A stretch of DNA of 64,000 nucleotides from Pantoea sp. Cy-639 (GTDB taxonomy: Bacteria; Pseudomonadota; Gammaproteobacteria; Pseudomonadales; Pseudomonadaceae): assembly GCF_011752525.1 (NCBI RefSeq), contig NZ_VWXI01000015.1:1-64000 (forward strand), written 5' to 3'. The notes beneath the pieces are model-generated. The model saw nothing but the letters and a program-made list of their open reading frames with translations. It was not told the origin of the DNA and did no database searches. Below, in pieces: positions 7,197 through 14,495 of this stretch. A program made the translations under genes and the position numbers. Each line of letters begins with the position of its first letter. The first letter of the stretch is position 1.

Positions 7197-7997
7197 TCAG
7201 GCCGGCAGCGACGCCAGGAGGTCCTTGGTGACCGCAACCTTCCCAAAGGTCTCTGTATCCAGGTATGCGTGCGTAGCAATGCAGGTAAGCGTTCCGCACT
7301 CATATTTGGACTCTCGGCCCACAAAGGAATGAAGCTGACTCAAGCCCACCAGGTTACCCAGAGCACGCTGGCAGTACCACTGGGATCGGTAGATTGCCGT
7401 TAAATCCAGCTTGCCGCCTGTAATCTTGAAACTCAGATGACTCAAGCACGGCACATTGAGAGCCTTGGCGTCTCGGGTCGGATCAAATATCGGCAGCTCG
7501 TGACCATGCCCTTCCAGCGGTGGAGCCAAATCAGCTTCAGGATCGCTGACACTCACTTCAAACGCGGCCTGATACTTGGTACCGGTATGAGTTTGTAGCA
7601 GACGCTCAATCAGATCATCTAGTGGGTTAATGGTCCCTGCGCTATTCGTGCGCGAACGACTCATCATGCGCTGAGCATAAGTCCCCCAGGAACTGCGCTT
7701 CTTTCCCTTGGCTAACAAAGCCAGATAATTCGTGTAGAGCTCGGGGCGCTCAAAACGCCTCGCCAAGCCGTTCGGGAAAATGGTGCTCGCGACCGTCTCG
7801 ACGCTCAGATCCGACCGCTCATTGCGCAGCGCTACATCCACCGCTTGAATGATCGTCAGATCGTCCTTGGCGAGTTTCTGTGGAGTGCTGATTTCCAGAA
7901 TCAGGTTCCGATCAATCCGCTTCTTGCAGCCGGCAAGATGGCGCGCCGCCATCAGCCAAGCCTGCCCTAAACGCTCACTAACGATCAGCTTTGCCAT
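7197..7997 (-). CDS. Thymidylate-synthase-like protein
   Basis: The ATG at 7997 is preceded by GGAG and gives 266 residues. The C-terminal half follows the thymidylate synthase order: VPCLSHLSF (182-190) for the catalytic Cys loop, LTAIYRSQWY (199-208) for the YQRS segment, GNLVGLSQL (214-222) for FNIASYALL, and CGTLTCIATHAYLD (234-247) for the GD-HIY region. This family normally methylates or hydroxymethylates pyrimidine nucleotides, so this may be a divergent pyrimidine-modifying enzyme. It is last in the minus operon and overlaps the protease gene by 20 bases. The assignment rests on a by-eye motif alignment. Confidence 0.6.
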   Translation of the reverse strand: MAKLIVSERLGQAWLMAARHLAGCKKRIDRNLILEISTPQKLAKDDLTIIQAVDVALRNERSDLSVETVASTIFPNGLARRFERPELYTNYLALLAKGKKRSSWGTYAQRMMSRSRTNSAGTINPLDDLIERLLQTHTGTKYQAAFEVSVSDPEADLAPPLEGHGHELPIFDPTRDAKALNVPCLSHLSFKITGGKLDLTAIYRSQWYCQRALGNLVGLSQLHSFVGRESKYECGTLTCIATHAYLDTETFGKVAVTKDLLASLPA

Positions 7998-8625
7998 TCT
8001 CAACTCCAAAGGCACATTCGGCATGCGCGCTTACATAGGCGCCTGATACCCAGGCGTGTCCATCGACGCCCCACTGAGGGCCCCAGCTATTGCGCACGTA
8101 GAACCATGGCGCACTACTTCCTTCCTCGTGTCCCACCCCAATGGCCACCACAGCGTGCAGAAGCCCAGCCATAACCTGGTCGCTGAAAGGGATCACACCA
8201 CCTTCTGGCTTGAAGAACTCGCGAGTCACTCGCACCCCCAACCCGATTGGCTGACCAGCGGTAATCAGGCAAGCGATATCGGTAGGGTCAGCTGAGACTC
8301 GCTGCAGGACCTGCCCGTAATGCTTTAGACCCGAGGGCAGAGGCGAGATCGGATGCGAAGGTTCCTCGATGCAGTATGGGAAAGCGACTTCCTCGGGTTG
8401 CCCGGCGCGTGAAGCCTCTTGCATCGCATCAAAAGTGACACCACCACCGGGCACCCATGCGGGGCTCAAAATGGCAGCGGCTCGATAGAGAAACTCTGGA
8501 CTAAGGTCGGCTGGAGCTTCTGGCCGATTGAGATCGGACAATGCAAAGGCGAGACAGGTGGGGCGACGCCCCTGCGGCCTTGCTGGCGAGCTGTAGCCGT
8601 CCAGTAAAACTTTTCGGACTATCAC
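7978..8625 (-). CDS. Papain-like (C1 family) cysteine peptidase
   Basis: The 215-residue protein has the complete papain triad: Cys24 in GRRPTCLAFALSD, His157 in LHAVVAIGVGH, and Asn179 in FYVRNSWGPQWGVDG. Gln18 may provide the oxyanion hole. There is no signal peptide or propeptide, so it should be cytoplasmic, which is unusual for a bacterial papain homologue and suggests a regulated intracellular protease or effector. Its start overlaps the ImmA-inhibitor gene stop as ATGA, implying balanced co-expression with that protein's chagasin-like domain. Substrate unknown. Confidence 0.8.
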   Translation of the reverse strand: MIVRKVLLDGYSSPARPQGRRPTCLAFALSDLNRPEAPADLSPEFLYRAAAILSPAWVPGGGVTFDAMQEASRAGQPEEVAFPYCIEEPSHPISPLPSGLKHYGQVLQRVSADPTDIACLITAGQPIGLGVRVTREFFKPEGGVIPFSDQVMAGLLHAVVAIGVGHEEGSSAPWFYVRNSWGPQWGVDGHAWVSGAYVSAHAECAFGVENGKADR

Positions 8626-9641
8626 GACTGACCGCCCTCGAGTAGCTGCTTACGCGATTGAGGGGTCAGCCCTAGATCCAGCGACTCAAACTGAGCACTG
8701 GTCTTGTAAGAGTCGCTTGGAGGACTTGATGCATCCCACGATGCGCGCTCGGAAAGCTGCACACTTACAGGCCTCTCGCTGGTCGCACGCCCACCTGTGA
8801 GCACATAGTCCATCGTGCCTGGTCCACCGAACGTCAAAACCCCATCGGCTGCAGGTGACGACGGCACCGTGAGGGGCTCAAGGTTGAAGCCCTCCGTCGC
8901 CAACGCATCCAACGAATCCGCTTCCCAGAGGAACCCAGACGATGCCCGGCTAGGCAGCCGTATAACGAGCTGATCATCCGAGCGTGGCTCAAGGATCGAG
9001 GTTCGATCATCGCTGTCCAGCAGCCAAACGTCCTTTCGAGCATCAGTCAAACGGTCACCGAGCAACGACCTTTTGATCATCGCCGGTGTAGTCCGCAGCA
9101 TCTGATGAACTTGATCAGGGCTCATGACATTATGGCGACTGAGCGACCAAGCCGCAGCTTCGTAACTGATTCCCATTCGCAGGGCAAGCTGATACAGGAT
9201 TTCTGGATGAAACAGCTGCGCCTTCGTCCACTGCTTGCGCTGCATTATTTTGACGATCAACTTGCGGGGAGCAAGCAGGTTGAAAGCAAACTGGTCGGCT
9301 TCTTGCTCGACCAGACCGCCCTTGGAGCCGTAGTAAATGTGCTCATCCGCGGCGCTGCCGTGGCCCATGAAAAAATGGCCCAGCTCGTGAGCACAGGTCA
9401 TATGAACCAGTCCGGCCGGCCGGTCCATGTTCACGAGGATTCCAGGTGCTTCGTCACCCAGAAATGCCCCTAGCAGCTTCTGCATGGGGCGCAGCATGAC
9501 CATCACCCCAGAATCAGCTGCGATTTGGAAAGGGTCGATCCGCGTATACCCGTCTTGCTCGATACGCTCCATCGCACCGGTGTCATCGATGACTTCGGCT
9601 GCACGCTGCACAGCTCGCAAAACTATATCGCGGTAACCCAT
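8622..9641 (-). CDS. ImmA/IrrE metallopeptidase with C-terminal chagasin-like (I42) domain
   Basis: The 339-residue protein has an ImmA/IrrE domain (about 1-180) with zinc motif HELGH (85-89) and downstream acidic residues at 112-114 in VEQEADQFAFNLLAP. Residues about 205-303 show a different fold signature: IRLPSRASSGFLWE (227-240) resembles the NPTTGYxW loop of chagasin inhibitors, and FGGPGTMDYVLTGGRA with ERASWD (298-303) resembles the other inhibitor loops. Chagasins block papain-like proteases, and the next gene encodes one. ImmA proteins typically cleave an adjacent XRE repressor, encoded three bases upstream. The inhibitor call is by motif only. Confidence 0.7.
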   Translation of the reverse strand: MGYRDIVLRAVQRAAEVIDDTGAMERIEQDGYTRIDPFQIAADSGVMVMLRPMQKLLGAFLGDEAPGILVNMDRPAGLVHMTCAHELGHFFMGHGSAADEHIYYGSKGGLVEQEADQFAFNLLAPRKLIVKIMQRKQWTKAQLFHPEILYQLALRMGISYEAAAWSLSRHNVMSPDQVHQMLRTTPAMIKRSLLGDRLTDARKDVWLLDSDDRTSILEPRSDDQLVIRLPSRASSGFLWEADSLDALATEGFNLEPLTVPSSPAADGVLTFGGPGTMDYVLTGGRATSERPVSVQLSERASWDASSPPSDSYKTSAQFESLDLGLTPQSRKQLLEGGQS

Positions 9642-9644
9642 TCA

Positions 9645-9992
9645 CTATCCCTTGTGCTTGAGGAACTCGGCGAAGCGAGCTACCTCATCAATATCCTGCT
9701 GCGAAAGCCCATGCACGGCTCTCGCCAAAAATGCGAGCTGGGCCGGGCCGGAAGGCATCGGGTCCCGACCGGTCGCCAAGTATTCCATCGACTTACGATA
9801 GAGCTTGGCCAGCTTGCCCAACTCGACGGCTTCAACCTTTCGATTGCCAGACTCAATATTGGTCACCGCTGGTCGAGAGAGGCCGAGAGCCTGCGCAACC
9901 TCGTCTTGGGAAAGCCCAACATATTCACGCGCATCACGAAGCCGTTCAGCTAGACGCAGCCTGTCCTGGTCTTCCAGTGGCGAACTAGTCAT
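9645..9992 (-). CDS. XRE-family regulator paired with ImmA
   Basis: The 115-residue protein has an XRE helix-turn-helix at about 10-65 (YVGLSQDEVAQALGLSRPAVTNIESGNRKVEAVEL is its core region) and a short C-terminal helical tail. It ends three bases before the ImmA start. In many mobile elements such a pair works as repressor plus inactivating protease, so this is the likely switch of the operon. Its start overlaps the upstream gene by eight bases. Confidence 0.8.
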   Translation of the reverse strand: MTSSPLEDQDRLRLAERLRDAREYVGLSQDEVAQALGLSRPAVTNIESGNRKVEAVELGKLAKLYRKSMEYLATGRDPMPSGPAQLAFLARAVHGLSQQDIDEVARFAEFLKHKG

Positions 9993-10260
9993 GCCCCTGA
10001 GCCTTTAAATGCTGCAGGATCCCAGCCCCAACCAAACGGATGAACTGTTCCTTGCTCTCGTATCCGCCATTTCGAATCACGACCTCAACAGGGATCTTAA
10101 CCTTCAGCATTTTTCCAATGTCTACCAGCGCGTCGACCGCCATAATTGATTCCATTGGCGCGCCCAATTGGTCAACAGACAGCGGATCCTCTACGATTTC
10201 GAGTGCCCGTTTGTCCCAAAACTTGCCGAGAGCGCTCTCGATTTCGTCCTTGTTATCCAT
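9985..10260 (-). CDS. Small carrier-protein-like protein
   Basis: The 91-residue acidic protein starts behind GTGAAGG and opens the minus-strand operon. Residues about 32-80 (ESIMAVDALVDIGKMLKVKI and onward) resemble helix II of acyl or peptidyl carrier proteins, with Ser at the place of the phosphopantetheine-bearing Ser in DSL. The similarity is weak, and it could be an unrelated helical protein such as an antitoxin-like partner. It overlaps the XRE gene by eight bases, so it belongs to the same transcript. No phosphopantetheinyl transferase is nearby. Confidence 0.5.
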   Translation of the reverse strand: MDNKDEIESALGKFWDKRALEIVEDPLSVDQLGAPMESIMAVDALVDIGKMLKVKIPVEVVIRNGGYESKEQFIRLVGAGILQHLKAQGHD

Positions 10261-10581
10261 ACCTTCACCGTAAGAAAATCGTACATTGATCGTTCGAATT
10301 TAGTCCGGGACCTATAATCATGCAAGCCGTTTTTTGATCACAAACAACGCAGCAGGCCACAGAATCAATATCATACTGACATCATTAAGGTATAGGCCTC
10401 TCCTCAACATATGATCCAATAAGAGTACGGTGCTGCGCTCAATGTACTCGGCGTGCCCGATATGTTCTCTCCGTGACTGGTCGATGTCGGGCTATCAGCC
10501 GCTTAAAAAAACGGCCGGCAACCTGCGTTGCCAGCCACACCGCCAATCATCGGAGGCCACTCCTCATACATGACTTGGGGA
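10261..10581. other. Upstream region of the XRE-ImmA operon
   Basis: About 320 AT-rich bases separate the minus-strand operon from an oprD remnant. The promoter and operator of the operon should lie in 10261-10330, but no clean palindrome was found there; two ATCGT repeats (10276-10280 and 10288-10292) are the only hint. The rest shows no gene. Confidence 0.35.
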
Positions 10582-10956
10582 TCAGAACAGGGGCAGGGTG
10601 TAGCTTATGATCAGCCTGTTCTCATCGATGTCGCGCTGGTAGTTCGAGCGCAGCGCGGCGTTACGCCACAGCACGTTGACGTTTTTCAGGGGGCCTGACT
10701 GAATGGTGTATTCCAGATCGGTGTCCCGCTCCCATTCACGCCCCTCGCCAGCGAAGGTAACCGGATTGGCGTGATCAGCATGGTTGTGCCGTGTCGAGAA
10801 GGTCAGGCCGGGTACGCCCAGAACGGCAAAGTCATAGGCATAGCTAAGTTGCCAGGTCCGCTCACCCGTCTCCGACCTGGCGACCTCGGTCATCGTCGGC
10901 ACGGTAACCGCGCTCACCTCGACCCTGGCGGTCTGGCCTTCTTTCGCACAGAACAT
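10582..10956 (-). pseudogene. OprD-family porin, C-terminal remnant
   Basis: About 100 residues on the minus strand match the end of an OprD-family outer-membrane porin: TGERTWQLSYAYDFAVLGVP, GREWERDTDLEYTIQSGPLK, and the terminal DENRLIISYTLPLF with the C-terminal aromatic needed for barrel assembly. Intact OprD proteins are about 420 residues, so most of the gene is missing. The first ~25 residues of the open frame do not fit the family and are probably not translated. It marks decay or insertion at the edge of the accessory region. Confidence 0.75.
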
Positions 10957-11068
10957 TTTGCTCTCGCTACCTTTATCACCGCGTCCAGACGTCGAGTCAG
11001 CGTTGATTTAAGATGACCCATTCATGTGCTAGGGCACGATGTGCTTGCAGGAGAGGGAACCGAGGCTG

Positions 11069-12049
11069 ATGTGGGGATATGTTGCGCTCTATGTGCTGTT
11101 CGCAGCGGGCGTTTATTGGTTGGATCGTAGTATCCATCGGCCGCTATTTGTCCGAACTAAGAACCGGCACTTTCGCTGGAAGATGAATTTCAGCGTCAAA
11201 GGCTGGGGCGTTGACGAGTATCTGGGCGCGCTGGTCACGACGTGTTTGGTTGTCTTGCTAGTCATGATGATGTTTCAGTGGCTGGGCAGCACGGTCAATA
11301 AATCGTTGGCGAAATGGCTGTTTGCGTTGCTTAGCCTGGGGTCAACAGTGCTGGCTGTGCGCTTGCTACGGCTGGTAGAGCGCTATGCACGGCACAAGGG
11401 TTGGTTGACGGTACTGGCCGCATTGCTGACAGTAGCGGCGGGGCTCGTAGCCAGCGCACAAGCTGACGCTTTTATCCTCGGGCAGACGCGTATCGAGCCA
11501 GGGCAGTTTCCCGGTGCACAGAAAACCCTGACATTCATCTATTTGGTTTACATCTGGTACTGGGCAACGAGCTTGCTGATGCCGATGGTGATGTTGATCG
11601 GTGCGTTGGTGTTCGGCATGACGGCGCCGACTTTCAGGCAGCAGATGAGGCGTAATCGCGCCACCGCTATTTGTTGGGATTTATTCGTACCCAGCTCAGC
11701 CTGGCGAAGGCGCCGGTGGCTGCATGGATCGTGCGTGATGGGGGTGATCTATACCGCCGTGATTCTTCTGTCGTTTTCAGAAGTGGTCAACAGCAAGTTA
11801 CGGTGGGTTTCGCACGAGTCATTGGTGTATGCGTCCTTCCACCTCGGGCCTGAGGACTGTGCTATGACCGGGTTACCTGTTGGCACACGACTGGCGCTGT
11901 TGGCTAAGGGAGGGGTGGTGGTCGCTGAACCCGCAGAGGGAGTTTATCGCTACAGGGAGCAGACATGCTCATTGCAGTCGCTCGAGCAAGTAGAGGCGAC
12001 GCGAGATCAACGAATCAGAGAGGCCAGGGCTAGCGATTTCTACTTTTGA
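11069..12049 (+). CDS. Uncharacterised inner-membrane protein
   Basis: The 326-residue product from the ATG at 11069 (behind GAGG) has about six hydrophobic segments: residues 3-18, 50-68, 78-93, 113-128, 155-185 and 220-238. A soluble C-terminal tail of ~90 residues contains two Cys residues (in DCAMTG and QTCSLQ) that could form a disulfide if periplasmic. An earlier ATG at 11039 adds ten polar residues and lacks a ribosome site. I recognise no family. It stands alone between two outer-membrane protein remnants. Confidence 0.55.
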   Translation: MWGYVALYVLFAAGVYWLDRSIHRPLFVRTKNRHFRWKMNFSVKGWGVDEYLGALVTTCLVVLLVMMMFQWLGSTVNKSLAKWLFALLSLGSTVLAVRLLRLVERYARHKGWLTVLAALLTVAAGLVASAQADAFILGQTRIEPGQFPGAQKTLTFIYLVYIWYWATSLLMPMVMLIGALVFGMTAPTFRQQMRRNRATAICWDLFVPSSAWRRRRWLHGSCVMGVIYTAVILLSFSEVVNSKLRWVSHESLVYASFHLGPEDCAMTGLPVGTRLALLAKGGVVVAEPAEGVYRYREQTCSLQSLEQVEATRDQRIREARASDFYF

Positions 12050-12071
12050 TAGGCATTGCTGATTTGTCGGC

Positions 12072-12137
12072 TCAAAACGCCAGTTTGTATCTGATCATCA
12101 GCCGCGTACCGGCCAAGCAAGGGTGCAAGACGTTGTA
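12072..12137 (-). pseudogene. C-terminal remnant of an outer-membrane protein
   Basis: The minus strand reads YNVLHPCLAGTRLMIRYKLAF followed by a stop at 12072. The ending, an amphipathic strand with terminal Phe, is the assembly signature of outer-membrane beta barrels. No longer frame continues upstream, so this looks like the last strand of a lost porin or receptor gene. The family cannot be named. Confidence 0.35.
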
Positions 12138-12538
12138 GGTAAACTCCTTACTCACGGCGGACCTCGCGCAGACAGTGGATCATCTGGCTGGAGTAATTTC
12201 GGTGTTCGTGATCAAACACACAGACATGGTCATGGCTAGAAAATCAGCCTGAAATGATGTGCTCCGACAGTATTGTCGCTGTATGGGACGGCTCGTGAGC
12301 TATGAACTCGTTTGCTGCAGCCACTTGTCCCTTGCTCGACCTTCCCGGCGTCATCCTCGTCAGCCCTCAAAGCCCCGCCGTTTCTGGTTGAGACAGTTTT
12401 TCATCTTTGGGGCATGTCTCTGAAGCAGCATTTGGGGCGATTGCGACAGTTTTGCGCTTTCTCAAAAACGAGCTGGAAGCCTCTGAACACGGGAGCCCTC
12501 TGAGACAGATTTTTAATCTTCAAGATCACTGCATGCAC

Positions 12539-12571
12539 AGCCCCTGGTCATCCAGGGGCTTTTTGTTTTCA
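12539..12571 (+). terminator. Orphan rho-independent terminator
   Basis: AGCCCCTGG and CCAGGGGCT form a GC-rich stem with a short loop, followed by TTTTTGTTTT. No protein gene ends just upstream on the plus strand, so it may terminate a small RNA or be left over from a lost gene. Confidence 0.65.
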
Positions 12572-12720
12572 GGATTCAGCCTGCCGTGGGAACGCTGGCC
12601 GATGATAGGAACACGTTGTTTACCTCGAACAGCATCCCGAGAAGCTGACCTGCCACGTTTTGTGAACGCCATTGCACGTTCATCGTTATAGGAAATTTCT
12701 GTAGTCAGGATCCGGCATGG

Positions 12721-12780
12721 ATCAATGTTTTCCCCCGGTGTTTGCCCTAACGTCCCCCGACCCATCAGTCATCAAGGACG
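12721..12780 (+). promoter_or_regulatory. hcnA leader with GGA motif and possible ANR half-site
   Basis: ATCAA at 12721-12725 is preceded at the ANR/FNR spacing by CCGGC, only a partial match to the usual left half. The ribosome site reads ATCAAGGACG (12771-12780), whose GGA core overlaps the Shine-Dalgarno sequence as in RsmA/CsrA targets. hcnA genes of other pseudomonads are controlled by ANR and the Gac/Rsm system. The match here is suggestive only. Confidence 0.35.
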
Positions 12781-12787
12781 ACACGCA

Positions 12788-13102
12788 ATGCAGACGCTGC
12801 AACGAAAGCACGATATCCAGCCTTTGGAAGACGCTGAAATGACCCTCCTGGTCAATGGCTTGCCGGCAGTGGCCAGCGCAGGTGAAACCGTCCTCAGCGT
12901 GCTCAACGCGGTTGGCCTGCGCCAGGTGGCACGCAATGACCATGGGCAACTCAGCGGTGCCTACTGTGGCATGGGCGTCTGTCATTGCTGCCTGGTCCAG
13001 ATCGATGGCCGGCCCAAGCGGCGGGCCTGCCAGACCGTGGTGCGGCCTGGCATGCGCATCGAGACCGAGGTGAACCGCGTTCAAGAGGAGGCCCGCTCAT
13101 GA
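12788..13102 (+). CDS. hcnA: Hydrogen cyanide synthase subunit HcnA
   Basis: The 104-residue protein is a 2Fe-2S ferredoxin-like subunit of the membrane-associated glycine dehydrogenase that oxidises glycine to HCN and CO2. AYCGMGVCHCCLVQIDG and RACQT supply the cluster cysteines. Its length equals known HcnA proteins. The chosen ATG follows AAGGACG by seven bases. Its stop overlaps the hcnB start as ATGA, showing tight coupling within the hcnABC operon. Expression is probably post-transcriptionally repressed through the GGA motif at its ribosome site, by analogy with other pseudomonads. Confidence 0.9.
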   Translation: MQTLQRKHDIQPLEDAEMTLLVNGLPAVASAGETVLSVLNAVGLRQVARNDHGQLSGAYCGMGVCHCCLVQIDGRPKRRACQTVVRPGMRIETEVNRVQEEARS

Positions 13103-14493
13103 GCCTTCGTCCAGTAATCGTTGGTGGCGGCTCGGCCGGCATGGGCGCGGCCATCGAGCTGGCCGAGCATGGCGTCGATTGCCTGCTGTTCGACGAGGCC
13201 TCTCGTGCGGGGGGCGTGGTCTATCGCGGACCGTTGCGCGCCGGTGTCGACCTGGGCTATCTCGGGCCACGCTATATCAAGGCGTTGAACAAGCTGCACG
13301 AGGATTTCGCGGCCAGTGCCGGGCATGTCGACCTGCGCCTGAACCACCGTGTGGTCGGTGGTGACGATCAGCGCCTGATGGTGCTCGACGACGACGAAAA
13401 ACTGCATGAGATCGACTACTCGCACCTGTTGCTGGCCGCTGGCTGTCACGAGCGCAACGTGCCATTCCCAGGTTGGACACTGCCCGGGGTGATCTTGCTT
13501 GGTGGCCTGCAACTGCAGATCAAGAGCGGCGTGGTCAAGCCGCTGGGCAGCACGTTGATCGCCGGCACCGGGCCGTTGCTGCCATTGGTGGCCTGTCAGC
13601 TGCACGCCGCTGGCGCCAAGGTGGCAGGTGTCTACGAGGCGTGTGCGTTCAACCGTATCGCCAAGGAAAGCCTGGCCTTGATGAACAAGCCGCAGCTGTT
13701 CCTCGATGGCCTGAGCATGCTCGCCTACATGAAGCTCAACGGCATCCCCATGCACTACGGCTGGGGGGTGGTGGCGGCCAGCGGCGACGGCGAGCTGAGC
13801 GAGGTCAGCGTCGCGCCCTATACCCAGGACTGGAAGCCGGACATGACCCGCATCCAGCGTGAATCGGTACAGACCCTGGCAGTGGGCTATGGCTTCATCC
13901 CGCGCACCCAACTCAGCCAGCAACTGGGGCTGGCCCATGGTTTCAGCGAAGATGGCTACCTGCGCGCCGAATGCAACGTATGGCAGCAAAGCAGTCGTCC
14001 GAATGTCCACCTGGCCGGCGACATGGCTGGTATTCGCGGTGGCGAGGCGGCGATGCTGACCGGGCGCATCGCGGCGGTGTCGATGCTCCAGCAGATGGGC
14101 AAGCTCGATGCCGAGCGGGCCATCGAGCGCCGTGAGCGCTACCTGGGCAAGCTGGCGGCCATCAAGCGCTTCCGCTCTGGTGTCGAGCGTTACACCGCCC
14201 GTGGCGCCGCGCAGGTCGACCTGCCGCAGGCCGACACGGTGATCTGCCGTTGCGAGCATGTCACCCGCGAGCAGATCGACCTGGCCCTGGAGCAGGGCGT
14301 CGAGGACATGGCCAGCCTGAAGATGCGTACCCGGGTGAGCATGGGCGACTGCCAGGGCCGCATGTGCGTCGGTTACTGCAGCGACCGTCTGCGCAGTGCC
14401 ACCGGGCGCAAGGATGTGGGCTGGCTGCGGCCGCGCTTCCCGGTCGACCCGATTCCGTTTTCCGCGTTCGAGCAACTGGCCACGGAGGCCTGA
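13099..14493 (+). CDS. hcnB: Hydrogen cyanide synthase subunit HcnB
   Basis: The 464-residue flavoprotein begins with a Rossmann FAD motif (VIVGGGSAGMGAAIELAEHG) and has a second nucleotide-binding motif near residue 155 (STLIAGTGPLLPLVACQL). NVHLAGDMAGIRGGEAAMLTGR is the C-terminal FAD-contact region, and the Cys-rich end (CRCEHVTREQ, GDCQGRMCVGYC) resembles BFD-type iron-sulfur binding. With HcnA and HcnC it forms cyanide synthase, passing electrons from glycine to the respiratory chain. It overlaps hcnA by four bases and is followed two bases later by hcnC. Confidence 0.9.
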   Translation: MSLRPVIVGGGSAGMGAAIELAEHGVDCLLFDEASRAGGVVYRGPLRAGVDLGYLGPRYIKALNKLHEDFAASAGHVDLRLNHRVVGGDDQRLMVLDDDEKLHEIDYSHLLLAAGCHERNVPFPGWTLPGVILLGGLQLQIKSGVVKPLGSTLIAGTGPLLPLVACQLHAAGAKVAGVYEACAFNRIAKESLALMNKPQLFLDGLSMLAYMKLNGIPMHYGWGVVAASGDGELSEVSVAPYTQDWKPDMTRIQRESVQTLAVGYGFIPRTQLSQQLGLAHGFSEDGYLRAECNVWQQSSRPNVHLAGDMAGIRGGEAAMLTGRIAAVSMLQQMGKLDAERAIERRERYLGKLAAIKRFRSGVERYTARGAAQVDLPQADTVICRCEHVTREQIDLALEQGVEDMASLKMRTRVSMGDCQGRMCVGYCSDRLRSATGRKDVGWLRPRFPVDPIPFSAFEQLATEA

Positions 14494-14495
14494 CC

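Larger units (their letters stand above)
12050..12787. other. Long intergenic region before hcnA
   Basis: About 740 bases hold the tail of an outer-membrane protein gene on the minus strand (12072-12137), an orphan intrinsic terminator (12539-12571) and the hcnA leader. No tRNA or long gene is seen. The terminator without an obvious upstream gene leaves room for a small RNA in about 12380-12570. Confidence 0.45.

Noticed and set aside
10300..10330. TATAAT on the plus strand as a promoter
   Set aside because: The nearest -35-like TTGATC is about 21 bases away and no plus-strand gene follows, so it is likely chance in AT-rich DNA.
12400..12540. Possible tRNA before the orphan terminator
   Set aside because: No cloverleaf arms, TTCGAATC-type T-loop or CCA end could be found.
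12712..12725. ANR box for hcnA as a firm call
   Set aside because: Only the right half ATCAA matches well; the left half CCGGC is a partial match, so it is kept only as a weak note.
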